Assembly: GCA_949291345.1 (NCBI GenBank)
Contig: CASEVP010000046.1
Coordinates: forward strand, 1-33,022
From: an uncultured Ruminococcus sp.
GTDB lineage: Bacteria; Bacillota; Clostridia; Oscillospirales; Ruminococcaceae
DNA length: 33,022 nt
Direction of reading: 5' to 3'
The notes below the pieces were generated by a model. It was not told the DNA's origin and made no database searches. It was given only the letters and a program-made list of their open reading frames with translations. Below are positions 17,393 through 25,159 of this stretch, piece by piece (the first letter of the stretch is position 1; the number at the start of each line of letters is the position of its first letter). Position numbers and translations under genes: made by a program.

Positions 17393-17653
17393 ATGTTGTA
17401 CCGTGCAAAAGAAATAGGAAGGAATGTATTACATTATGATACCCATCTTGAAATGTGTTCCAACCGAACTGTATGTATTGAGAACTGTAAGAAAATTCAG
17501 GAGTATAATGACATTCGAATTGTTGTGCAAACAGGGGAGCTTGTTCTAGAGGTTTGGGGGGATCAACTAAAAGCAGACATTCGTACTCCCGAATGTCTGA
17601 TGATACATGGTCGGATACAATCGATCACATTTACGCCGAAAGGAACGAAATAA
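17393..17653 (+). CDS. yqfC: Sporulation protein YqfC (YabP/YqfC family)
   Basis: 86 residues matching the small YabP/YqfC family: 'HLEMCSNRTVCIENCKKIQEYND' followed by 'IRIVVQTGELVLEVWGDQL' and 'CLMIHGRIQSITF', an all-beta pattern. In Bacillus it is expressed in the mother cell under sigma-E and is required for efficient spore formation; its biochemical role is unknown. ATG 17393 is preferred to GTG 17384, because GAGG (17381-17384) is 8 nt before the ATG and overlaps the GTG. yqfD begins 1 nt after its stop codon, as in other Clostridia. Confidence 0.85.
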   Translation: MLYRAKEIGRNVLHYDTHLEMCSNRTVCIENCKKIQEYNDIRIVVQTGELVLEVWGDQLKADIRTPECLMIHGRIQSITFTPKGTK

Positions 17654-17654
17654 T

Positions 17655-18821
17655 ATGGCAATACATGTGCGAAGAATATATCAAGCTAAAGCAAAAGGAG
17701 GTAAACTGTATTCATTTATTAATTCATTATTCAAAAATGGAATCTATTGTCGAAATCAATCGTGCAAAGGAGATACATATCAATTTCAGTTTTATGCGGG
17801 AAAACGAAAAGAGGTGGAATCTCTTGCTGAATTTTATCATGTAACACTACAGTTACAACCATACATGACGCTGCGGGAATTGTTGCATCGGTATCGTTTT
17901 CGATTTGGAATTCCCATTGGAGTTTTATTGTCATTTGGAATTTTATTTTATTGTTCAAATATTGTTATGGAAATAGATATTGTTGGAAATAAAAATGCAT
18001 CATCTGCCAAAATTTCTGCCGTTCTGGAAGAATGCGGTGTCAAACGTGGAAGTTGGATCCCTTCTATTTCTTTTGCAACGTGTGAGCATAAATTACGGGC
18101 CGCAGTTGAAGAATTGGCGTGGGTGGGAATTCGCCATACAGGGAATCGTCTTGTAGTAGAAGTAATGGAGGCAACTCCCAAACTGGAGATGCAAGAAACA
18201 CAGCATCCTTCTAATATTGTATCGGCATATGACGGACAAATTGTTTCTGTTTCTATATATAGAGGGCAGCTTATGCGGCTAGTGGGAGATGCGGTTCAGA
18301 AAGGAGAGTTACTAGTTAGTGGAATCGTTACTGATGAGACAGGACATCTGGGAATTCGGCATGCAATGGGTAGCATCATTGGACAGTATCAGCAAACTGA
18401 AACGTTTAGCTGTGAATATGTTCAGGAAATCCGGTCGCAAACCGGTAGAGAAAGTACAGCCACATATTTTGATCTTTTTACGTTTCATATTCCGTTGGGA
18501 AAGTCAGAGGATCCATATCAAGATAGTGTGCTGACGACTAGTCAGCAATTTTTTTCCTTTTTGGGTAAAGATCTTCCCATTGGCATTTATCGAAAAACAT
18601 ACCATGAATATCGTACTAAAACAATATTTTTAACGGAAGAGGAAGCACAAATTAATTTAAAAGAACAAGTTGATCGTTATGAGGAAAATTTTTTGCAAGA
18701 TGTAACCATTTTAGATAAAAAAAACACCGTTCTCAAATCCGAGAACGGTGTGGAATGGACGATAACATACACTTTGCAGGGGGAAATTGGTGTGCAGAGA
18801 GAAGTGTTTATTAATGATTAG
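17655..18821 (+). CDS. yqfD: Sporulation protein YqfD
   Basis: 389 residues. A cytosolic N-terminal domain is followed by one membrane span (about 95-112, '[18 protein letters not shown]') and an extracytoplasmic domain with '[31 protein letters not shown]' character, as in YqfD of Bacillus and Clostridia, a sigma-E protein needed for sporulation. ATG 17655 follows AAAGGA by 10 nt and the yqfC stop by 1 nt, so the two are coupled; ATG 17607 would overlap yqfC and is rejected. The stop codon overlaps that of convergent sigA, and the sigA terminator hairpin lies inside this gene at 18717-18751, in its codons near residues 355-366. Confidence 0.88.
   Translation: MAIHVRRIYQAKAKGGKLYSFINSLFKNGIYCRNQSCKGDTYQFQFYAGKRKEVESLAEFYHVTLQLQPYMTLRELLHRYRFRFGIPIGVLLSFGILFYCSNIVMEIDIVGNKNASSAKISAVLEECGVKRGSWIPSISFATCEHKLRAAVEELAWVGIRHTGNRLVVEVMEATPKLEMQETQHPSNIVSAYDGQIVSVSIYRGQLMRLVGDAVQKGELLVSGIVTDETGHLGIRHAMGSIIGQYQQTETFSCEYVQEIRSQTGRESTATYFDLFTFHIPLGKSEDPYQDSVLTTSQQFFSFLGKDLPIGIYRKTYHEYRTKTIFLTEEEAQINLKEQVDRYEENFLQDVTILDKKNTVLKSENGVEWTITYTLQGEIGVQREVFIND
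18717..18751 (-). terminator. sigA terminator embedded in the yqfD coding sequence
   Basis: CACCGTTCTC (18725-18734) pairs perfectly with GAGAACGGTG (18741-18750) around a 6-nt loop. On the minus strand eight T follow (18724-18717). It lies 67 nt past the sigA stop codon and wholly within yqfD. Confidence 0.85.
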
Positions 18822-19897
18822 TCAAGAAAATCTTTTACTTTTTTGCTTCTGCTTGGGTGACGAAGTTTGCGAAGTGCTTTTGCTTCAATTTGTCGAATTC
18901 TCTCACGAGTAACATCAAATTCTTTGCCAACTTCCTCTAGCGTACGAGAACGACCGTCCTCAAGCCCGAAACGAAGCCGCAGCACTTTTGCTTCTCTGTC
19001 AGTTAATGTTGCCAACACCTCATTAAGTTGTTCTTTTAACAGCATGAGTGATGCAGCGTCCGCTGGTGCTGGTGCATCATCGTCTGGAATAAAATCTCCT
19101 AAATGGCTGTCTTCTTCCTCACCAATTGGTGTTTCTAAAGAAACCGGATCCTGTGCAATTCGCATGATTTCGCGCACACGCTCAGCTGGCATTTCCAACC
19201 GTTCTGCAATTTCCTCTGCAGAAGGATCATGTCCCGTTTCGTGTAATAATTGACTGGAAACCTTTTTGACTTTGGTGATGGTTTCCACCATGTGGACCGG
19301 AATTCGAATGGTTCTTGCTTGGTCTGCGATCGCACGAGTAATCGCCTGACGGATCCACCAAGTCGCATAAGTAGAAAATTTAAATCCCTTTGTATAATCG
19401 AATTTTTCAACAGCCTTTAACAATCCCAGATTGCCTTCCTGTATCAGATCTAAGAACTGCATACCTCTGCCGACATATTTTTTAGCAATGCTGACAACTA
19501 AACGAAGATTTGCTTCAGAAAGTCTTTTTTTTGCGTAACTGTCACCTTCAGCCATACGTTTTGCAAGTTCGGTTTCTTCATCAGGTGTTAAAAGCGGGAC
19601 ACGACCAATTTCCTTCAAATAGATTTTTACGGGATCATCGATCGCAATTCCTTCGGTTGAAAGTGTTACTTCCAGATCATCTACCAAATCCAGATTATGT
19701 TCATTGAGCGTATCATCAAGGATCGTATCATCTACAATTTCAATGTTTAATTGTTCACAGCTGTTAATAATGGAGGTCAGCTGATCGGTATCAAAGTCCA
19801 ATTCGTCTAATACATCTGTGATTTCCTTTGTAGTAAGTTTTCCATTTGCTTTTCCCTGTTCCATGAGTGCTTCAATCGTCATTTTTTTCTGTTCCAT
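18818..19897 (-). CDS. sigA: Primary RNA polymerase sigma factor SigA/RpoD
   Basis: Housekeeping sigma-70 factor of 359 residues. Region 1.1 occupies about 1-55 and an acidic stretch follows. Region 1.2 contains '[17 protein letters not shown]', region 2 '[18 protein letters not shown]', '[16 protein letters not shown]' and '-10 reading' '[17 protein letters not shown]', region 3 '[17 protein letters not shown]', and region 4 '[10 protein letters not shown]' with the HTH '[19 protein letters not shown]'. ATG 19897 has a full AGGAGG 9 nt upstream. It is the last gene of the dgt-dnaG-sigA cluster and lies 51 nt after dnaG. Its stop codon shares bases with that of convergent yqfD. The strong TTGACA/TATAAT promoters in the window are presumably its targets. 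Confidence 0.97.
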   Translation of the reverse strand: MEQKKMTIEALMEQGKANGKLTTKEITDVLDELDFDTDQLTSIINSCEQLNIEIVDDTILDDTLNEHNLDLVDDLEVTLSTEGIAIDDPVKIYLKEIGRVPLLTPDEETELAKRMAEGDSYAKKRLSEANLRLVVSIAKKYVGRGMQFLDLIQEGNLGLLKAVEKFDYTKGFKFSTYATWWIRQAITRAIADQARTIRIPVHMVETITKVKKVSSQLLHETGHDPSAEEIAERLEMPAERVREIMRIAQDPVSLETPIGEEEDSHLGDFIPDDDAPAPADAASLMLLKEQLNEVLATLTDREAKVLRLRFGLEDGRSRTLEEVGKEFDVTRERIRQIEAKALRKLRHPSRSKKVKDFLD

Positions 19898-19948
19898 ATT
19901 ATATTTCCTCCTAAAAACATCGGGCAAGAAGTTATCATTGGATAGGAA

Positions 19949-21715
19949 TCAAGAAACCTGCCCATGATTTCCTGAGAGATGTTGTTTTTTTTGAATTAAT
20001 GCAATAAGATCGTCATCAGAATTAACATTTAATGAAGAAGGTTCTTTTAAAATTCGAATGCAATCTTCTATTTCATTTTTATAAATGGGAACTTCCCGGA
20101 ATTTGACTGGAATCCCGGATATTTTACCCATATCCGTGTCGGATAATACATTTCCAAGAAAGGAAATTGAAAAAAAGTGTTCTTGGGAAATGCAATTACA
20201 AAAAATTTCATATACCTCTCGATAGAGTGGAGATGAAAAATTATCTGGTTGTAGTTGATCTATGATCCATTCAGCATCGACTGTATGAGTTAATAAATAA
20301 CAAATAATACGTTCTTCAGCGCGCAAATATCGAAGTTGTGCGCTGTCGACAGGATTTTTTGGCTCTGGACGTACTGTGTGATCAATAATGGATTTCCATT
20401 CTTTTGTATTGTCCATTCGTTTTTTCATTCGAAGGAAGTGCCCAACTTGTTGCTCAAGTACATCAGAGGAAATTTCCCATTTATTTGCAGTTCTTGAGAG
20501 ATATACTTCTCGTTCCAGTGGGTTCTCGATTTCTGCAAGAACAGATACAATGCGCTTCAATAACTGCACTTTTCCGGATTCTGTATTTGTGTCAAGTCCT
20601 TTTTCACATTGATCCAAACGAAAGTTAATGGCATCCCCTGCCTGTTCAAGCAATAGCCGAAACCTTTCTGCTCCGAATTTTTTGATATATTCGTCTGGAT
20701 CTTTTGCGCCTACCATATGTAAAATCCGAGTAGGCATACCCACCTCACTAAAATGATTGATTGCTTTTTGCGTTGCTTTTTGCCCTGCACCATCACTATC
20801 ATATGCAATTATCATTTCTTTTGCATATTGGGACAATTTTCTTGCTTGATCTGGGGTGATTGCAGTACCTAGCGTGGCAACAACGTTTGAGAAGCCAGCT
20901 TGATTAATAGCAATTACATCCATATATCCTTCTGCAAGAATAAAATGTGTTGAACTGCTGTTTTTGGCAAAATTCAATGAAAACAAATTTTTTCCTTTGT
21001 CAAATACAGGGGTTTTAGCGGTATTCAAATATTTTGGCAAACTGTTATCCAATACACGTCCGCCGAATCCAATTACAACACCTTTTGTATCAATAATGGG
21101 AAATATCACACGACAACGGAAAACATCGTACAGATTTCCTTTGTTGGAACGGTGTGCAACACCGGCAACAAGCAGTTCTTCTTCTGAAAATCCTTTTTGT
21201 AGCAAAAATTTTGTCAGTTCATTCCACGCATCCGGTGCATAGCCCAAACCGTATTTTTGAATGGTTTCAGGCTTTAATTGTCTGGAAATAAAGTATTGAA
21301 GACCCCTTTTGTCATTTCCAGATATTAGGTTACGATAATAAAAATTCGCTGTTTCTCGGTTGATAGCATAGATTCGTTGACGAAGTTTTGCCCGTTGATC
21401 AGCTTCTTTGTCATCTGGAATTTGTATTCCGCTTTTTTCGGCTAAAAATTTGACTGCATCATGAAATTCAAAGTTTTCTACTCGTTTTACCCAATTTATA
21501 ACATCACCGCCTGCGCCACAGCCAAAGCAATAAAAACTTTGTGTGTCGGGGTATATAGTGCAAGAAGGTGTTTTTTCGGAATGAAAGGGACAATTGCAAA
21601 CATAGCGATGACCTCTGCGAATCAAATTTACATAGTTTGCTGCGATTGTTTCAATGGGACATGCCATTCGAATTTGTTCTAAAAATTCATTGCTATATGT
21701 CACAAGTTTCACCAT
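19949..21715 (-). CDS. dnaG: DNA primase DnaG
   Basis: Makes RNA primers at the replication fork. The 588-residue product has a CHC2 zinc finger with Cys42, His45, Cys63 and Cys66 ('CNCPFHSEKTPS', 'FYCFGCGAGGDV'), the RNA polymerase core ('YGLGYAPDAWNELTKFL'), a Toprim fold ('FILAEGYMDVIAI', 'IIAYDSDGAGQKATQKAI') and a helical C-terminal helicase-binding domain. ATG 21715 is chosen because AGGA is 6 nt upstream; the longer frame to 21793 would overlap dgt. It lies 19 nt after the dgt stop and 51 nt before sigA, the macromolecular-synthesis arrangement of many Firmicutes. Confidence 0.97.
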   Translation of the reverse strand: MVKLVTYSNEFLEQIRMACPIETIAANYVNLIRRGHRYVCNCPFHSEKTPSCTIYPDTQSFYCFGCGAGGDVINWVKRVENFEFHDAVKFLAEKSGIQIPDDKEADQRAKLRQRIYAINRETANFYYRNLISGNDKRGLQYFISRQLKPETIQKYGLGYAPDAWNELTKFLLQKGFSEEELLVAGVAHRSNKGNLYDVFRCRVIFPIIDTKGVVIGFGGRVLDNSLPKYLNTAKTPVFDKGKNLFSLNFAKNSSSTHFILAEGYMDVIAINQAGFSNVVATLGTAITPDQARKLSQYAKEMIIAYDSDGAGQKATQKAINHFSEVGMPTRILHMVGAKDPDEYIKKFGAERFRLLLEQAGDAINFRLDQCEKGLDTNTESGKVQLLKRIVSVLAEIENPLEREVYLSRTANKWEISSDVLEQQVGHFLRMKKRMDNTKEWKSIIDHTVRPEPKNPVDSAQLRYLRAEERIICYLLTHTVDAEWIIDQLQPDNFSSPLYREVYEIFCNCISQEHFFSISFLGNVLSDTDMGKISGIPVKFREVPIYKNEIEDCIRILKEPSSLNVNSDDDLIALIQKKQHLSGNHGQVS

Positions 21716-21734
21716 CTTTCTTCCTGAAAAAGTG

Positions 21735-22724
21735 TTATTTCCAGTTTTTAGGGATGAATAATTCCTGATAGAGGTCAACGGCAAATCCATCACTCATTCC
21801 GGAAATATAATCACAAACTGCACGATGTTCATCTTCTCGTTTAGCAATTTTTTGATATTCTACCGGAAGTAGGGAGGTGTGGGAAATAAAATAATAATAT
21901 AATGTTTCCAGCAATAATTTTGCTTTGTTTTCTTCTTGCTTTGCGACCGGATTATAATATACTTTTTCAAACATAAATTGATGCAATTTATCATGCATTT
22001 TTTGAATCTTTGAATCCATTCCGATTTCTGAAGTACCGTGTGTAACTACAGCACCGACAAGTGTTGTAATTCGTTTGGTTTTAGAATCTCCAAGCATATC
22101 TACCACATCTGAGGGTAATTCTTCCTTATGTAAGATTCCCGCACGAATTGCATCTTCTATATCATGATTAATGTAAGCAATACGGTCAGCGATACGCACG
22201 ACATTTCCTTCTTTTGTTGCTGCAATTCGATTGGTGTGACATAAAATGCCATCACGTACTTCGTCGGTTAAATTTAAACCTGCCCCTTCTTTTTCGATAT
22301 AATCTACAACACGAAGGCTCTGCTCATAATGTCGATACCCATGGGGACAGATACTATTCAAAATGGATTCGCCGCTATGTCCGAAAGGCGAATGCCCCAA
22401 ATCATGACCAAGTGCGATTGCTTCTGTCAGATCTTCGTTCAATTGTAGTGCTCTGGAAATAGTTCTCGCAATTTGGGATACCTCTAAGGTGTGGGTTAGT
22501 CTTGTTCGATAATGATCGCCGATAGGGGACAGAAAGACTTGTGTTTTCCGTTTCAAACGTCGAAATGAATTACAGTGTAAGATACGATCTCGATCTCTCT
22601 GAAATTCAGTACGATATGCGCAAGGTATTTCCGGAAATTGACGATGTGCATGTCCAATATTTGTGCATGCGTCTGAACATAATATTTGTAATTCCAGTTG
22701 TTCAATCTGTTCACGAATTGTCAT
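21735..22724 (-). CDS. dgt: dGTPase-like HD-domain triphosphohydrolase
   Basis: 330-residue HD-domain protein of the Dgt family, which splits dGTP or other dNTPs to nucleoside and triphosphate. Visible are 'YRTEFQRDRDRILHCNSFRRLKRKTQVF' character in the N-terminal third, His78 in 'RTRLTHTLEVSQIAR', the His107-Asp108 pair in 'ALGHDLGHSPFGH' and the distal Asp in 'ADRIAYINHDIEDA'. The length fits the short Firmicute form. ATG 22724 has AAGGAGG 9 nt upstream. It is the first gene of the dgt-dnaG-sigA cluster, linking dNTP control with replication. The exact nucleotide preference cannot be read. Confidence 0.9.
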   Translation of the reverse strand: MTIREQIEQLELQILCSDACTNIGHAHRQFPEIPCAYRTEFQRDRDRILHCNSFRRLKRKTQVFLSPIGDHYRTRLTHTLEVSQIARTISRALQLNEDLTEAIALGHDLGHSPFGHSGESILNSICPHGYRHYEQSLRVVDYIEKEGAGLNLTDEVRDGILCHTNRIAATKEGNVVRIADRIAYINHDIEDAIRAGILHKEELPSDVVDMLGDSKTKRITTLVGAVVTHGTSEIGMDSKIQKMHDKLHQFMFEKVYYNPVAKQEENKAKLLLETLYYYFISHTSLLPVEYQKIAKREDEHRAVCDYISGMSDGFAVDLYQELFIPKNWK

Positions 22725-22759
22725 ATTTACATACCTCCTTACGCAAACCATTGTTTTTA

Positions 22760-22788
22760 AGTGTAGCATAAAAACAAGGAGAATGGAA
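22760..22788 (-). promoter_or_regulatory. Possible extended -10 promoter of dgt-dnaG-sigA
   Basis: TACACT (22765-22760) preceded by TGC gives an extended -10; the -35 position (TTCCAT, 22788-22783) is poor. Confidence 0.4.
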
Positions 22789-22883
22789 AAAAACAAGTGT
22801 TTTGAGATGCTTTTATAACTATATACGTTTTGCGACTAAAAAACTCCTCTTTTTTTCAAAAAAATTTTGACCATAAATATAAA

Positions 22884-23525
22884 TTATTGTGTATCTGTGA
22901 TTACTTTTGAAAAATCTGCATACTGTAATTTACCGACATGTACTAAAACTTTTCCATTGGTTATTTCTGTCAGTTCATTGTAAAGTTGATTCCAGACTGT
23001 GTCACGTACCAAAAGTTTCAACTCCACATCCTCGGCAAAAATTGAATCGATTTGTATTGAGTCATGTGGCGGTAGACGATAGATGATTTTTCCATATAAA
23101 GAGTAATCCATACGGATGGAAACAGGATAACATGGAAGCATTACTTTGATTTGAGCAGCATCGGCAGCCAAAGCAGCACTGTGAAAATATGCGCGAACTA
23201 GCCCGTTTGCTCCTAGGAGAACACCTCCAAAATAGCGAGTGACTACACAGCATACATCAGTCAATCCCTTTTTTTGTAATACATCTAATACAGGTATACC
23301 TGCCGTTCCTTGTGGTTCGCCGTCATCTGAATATCGCGAAACATTGCCATCCCGTAAAATATAGGCATACACGTGGTGCTTTGCGCGGCGATGTTGACGT
23401 CGTATAGATTCTATCACATGTATAGACTCTTCCTGTGTATGAACCGGAGCAAGATGTGCTATGAATTCTGATTTTTTCTCAATAAATGAAGCTGTTACCG
23501 GAGCAGCAATTGTGCGGTATTCCAT
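22884..23525 (-). CDS. yigZ: YigZ/IMPACT family protein (UPF0029)
   Basis: 213 residues with the IMPACT/UPF0029 N-terminal domain: 'FIEKKSEFIAHLAPV', 'AKHHVYAYILRDGN', 'SDDGEPQGTAGIPVL' and 'VVTRYFGGVLLGANGLVRAY' are all diagnostic. A smaller ferredoxin-like C-terminal domain follows. The bacterial role is unknown; nucleic-acid binding and translation-related functions have been proposed for the family. ATG 23525 has GGAGG 8 nt upstream. The rpmE terminator ends only about 20 nt before the ribosome-binding site, leaving no room for a promoter, so the gene probably depends on readthrough from rpmE. Confidence 0.9.
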   Translation of the reverse strand: MEYRTIAAPVTASFIEKKSEFIAHLAPVHTQEESIHVIESIRRQHRRAKHHVYAYILRDGNVSRYSDDGEPQGTAGIPVLDVLQKKGLTDVCCVVTRYFGGVLLGANGLVRAYFHSAALAADAAQIKVMLPCYPVSIRMDYSLYGKIIYRLPPHDSIQIDSIFAEDVELKLLVRDTVWNQLYNELTEITNGKVLVHVGKLQYADFSKVITDTQ

Positions 23526-23546
23526 ACATTAATCCTCCATGTAGAC

Positions 23547-23577
23547 AAAAAAGGACGGTAAAAATACATACCGTCCC
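23547..23577 (-). terminator. Terminator between rpmE and yigZ
   Basis: GGACGGTA (23553-23560) pairs with TACCGTCC (23569-23576); on the minus strand TTTTTT follows (23552-23547). Confidence 0.8.
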
Positions 23578-23600
23578 TTTTCCATTGTGTTTTTCTGGAA

Positions 23601-23801
23601 TCAGTCCAGATTGAAACGCTTTTTGAAACGATCTACACGTCCACCAGTATCTACCAGCTTCTGTTTACCCGTAAAGAATGGATGACATTTTGCGCAAATT
23701 TCAACCTTAATATCCTTTTTTGTAGACATTGTTTCCATTACATTGCCGCAGTGACAAGTAATTGTTGTCTTTTCAAATGTAGGATGGATACCCTCTTTCA
23801 T
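23601..23801 (-). CDS. rpmE: 50S ribosomal protein L31, zinc-binding type
   Basis: 66-residue L31 of the large ribosomal subunit. It starts '[16 protein letters not shown]' and carries the zinc-site cysteines Cys16 and Cys18 ('TCHCGN') and the pair in '[15 protein letters not shown]', so it is the Cys-containing (C+) form that serves as a zinc reserve in many bacteria. ATG 23801 has AGGAGG 8 nt upstream; the in-frame GTG at 23810 overlaps that site. It has its own promoter and a structured leader, and is followed by a terminator. Confidence 0.95.
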   Translation of the reverse strand: MKEGIHPTFEKTTITCHCGNVMETMSTKKDIKVEICAKCHPFFTGKQKLVDTGGRVDRFKKRFNLD

Positions 23802-23906
23802 GGAATTCACCTCCTGATGTGTAGTTTCTATCTACAGCAGCCCATCAGCCATCGCGCTGACAGTAGTCCTGAGAAATCAAATTAGTTTGTAGTAAAACCA
23901 CTACAT
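23802..23906 (-). ncRNA. Candidate L31 ribosomal-protein leader RNA
   Basis: The roughly 100-nt leader of rpmE starts with hairpin TGTAGT/ACTACA (23905-23888), then TCAGC/GCTGA (23860-23845). A CTAC element (23832-23835, plus-strand reading) can pair with GTAG at 23821-23824 or at 23863-23866, two mutually exclusive choices. L31 leaders of this kind are known from Firmicutes; whether this one fits their covariance model was not tested. Confidence 0.5.
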
Positions 23907-23912
23907 TTGTTT

Positions 23913-23941
23913 ATTATAGCATATTTTCTAGAGACTGTCAA
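23913..23941 (-). promoter_or_regulatory. SigA promoter of rpmE
   Basis: TTGACA (23941-23936), 17-nt spacer, TATAAT (23918-23913) with TGC before the -10. The -35 lies in the last codons of the upstream FliB-like gene. Confidence 0.85.
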
Positions 23942-24986
23942 GTGCTATTTTCATATTTTCAAATGTAATTGCAGAAAAAATGGATTCAAAAAAATTTAAT
24001 GTCCATTGTTCTGAAGCCCCTAGTTCCCATTCTAGCGTATCCCAGTTTTCTGGATCGTATTCTACTTCTTTGATGTATAGTTGCCAGATACGTAAACGTT
24101 GTTCAGTTGAGTTTAGATGCAATCGGCTGCATAATAACAATACACTGTATACAGCAAATGCCATTTCTTGTGCAATTAAAACAGCATTATCAGTAAATGC
24201 AGCTTGTAAATACCGACGATAAAAGAAGTCAAAAACAAATGCGCGAATCTCATAGTCCAAATCTGTGTCATATGTTAAAATCAATGTTTTATTGGATGAA
24301 TGAATCGCACGATCTAGTGTAAGATCCCATTGTTTTGTTAAAATATTGAGACTTTTTAGAAACAATAGAATGGTATCTGTTTTATAATTGTATTTATTTG
24401 GTGTGATTGAAATGTGATTCCATTTTGCAATCAATCGTATACAAGTAATCAATTGAAAAATAGCAGAGTGATTCGTGTTTTTTATGGTTTGAAATAATTT
24501 ATTTCGTTGATCTTGTAACGTTTTCATGATTTTTAAATCATATGTTGTGTTATAAGCTATTTGAATATCATCATGTTCTTCTACCAAGTATAATCGAGAA
24601 GGATTACACGATAGCAGTATCCTTGCAGCCTCTGGGCAGGATATTGAAAGATCGTATTCAATAAAGTTTCCATAATCTTGAGAAATGCGGGGGTATAGAC
24701 GGCAAGTATGACACAAAAAAGATTCACCTAATTGAGTTTGAATATCACAAAATCCAGATTGATTCCAAAACGGGCAGCGTTGATGTTGTAATTGAAAAAT
24801 AACATCTCCATCTGCATCTGTAACCATTGCATTTCGCAGGCGATTGCCCATTATATCATTGAGTTTCTGATATTTTTGACATGTTTGCTCGTCTATGACA
24901 ATTTCCCATTCTTTACAACAGCTGTCTACACAACGATTTGCTGCGCATTGAAACTGCTTGTAAATAAAAGGATAAATTTTCTTCAT
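23928..24986 (-). CDS. FliB-like lysine-N-methylase family protein (Cys-rich)
   Basis: 352 residues resembling proteins annotated as flagellin lysine-N-methylase (FliB). The N-terminal third carries the cysteine set: Cys14, 19, 23, 24 ('CAANRCVDSCCKEW'), 71, 80, 92, 95 ('FLCHTCRLYPR') and 117, suggesting a bound metal or iron-sulfur centre. The rest is helical. FliB methylates flagellin lysines in Salmonella; in Clostridia such genes often occur away from flagellar loci, and no flagellar gene lies in this window, so the substrate is uncertain. ATG 24986 has GGAG 8 nt upstream. The gene has its own promoter and no terminator before rpmE, so some transcripts may continue into it. Confidence 0.72.
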   Translation of the reverse strand: MKKIYPFIYKQFQCAANRCVDSCCKEWEIVIDEQTCQKYQKLNDIMGNRLRNAMVTDADGDVIFQLQHQRCPFWNQSGFCDIQTQLGESFLCHTCRLYPRISQDYGNFIEYDLSISCPEAARILLSCNPSRLYLVEEHDDIQIAYNTTYDLKIMKTLQDQRNKLFQTIKNTNHSAIFQLITCIRLIAKWNHISITPNKYNYKTDTILLFLKSLNILTKQWDLTLDRAIHSSNKTLILTYDTDLDYEIRAFVFDFFYRRYLQAAFTDNAVLIAQEMAFAVYSVLLLCSRLHLNSTEQRLRIWQLYIKEVEYDPENWDTLEWELGASEQWTLNFFESIFSAITFENMKIALDSL

Positions 24987-25074
24987 AATTATTTCTCCGC
25001 TGATATCAAAAATCTAAGCTATATGATGTGGTGTTTTCATATGGATTAACAAAATTAATTATTTGACATGGTTC

Positions 25075-25103
25075 ATTATAACATGATAAAATGGGAATGT
25101 CAA
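25075..25103 (-). promoter_or_regulatory. SigA promoter of the FliB-like gene
   Basis: TTGACA (25103-25098), 17-nt spacer, TATAAT (25080-25075) with TGT before the -10. The -35 touches the U tract of the upstream cellulase terminator. Confidence 0.85.
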
Positions 25104-25141
25104 TAAAAAAGCCCTTGCAACTGATTGAATTGCAAGGGCTT
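25103..25141 (-). terminator. Terminator after the second cellulase gene
   Basis: AAGCCCTTGCAA (25109-25120) pairs perfectly with TTGCAAGGGCTT (25130-25141); T6 follows on the minus strand. Confidence 0.9.
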
Positions 25142-25159
25142 CGAGAATGGAGTAATAAT

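Noticed and set aside
18867..19253. A 128-codon Ser-rich frame antisense to sigA
   Set aside because: It is the complement of a well-conserved gene; it has no promoter or ribosome-binding site.
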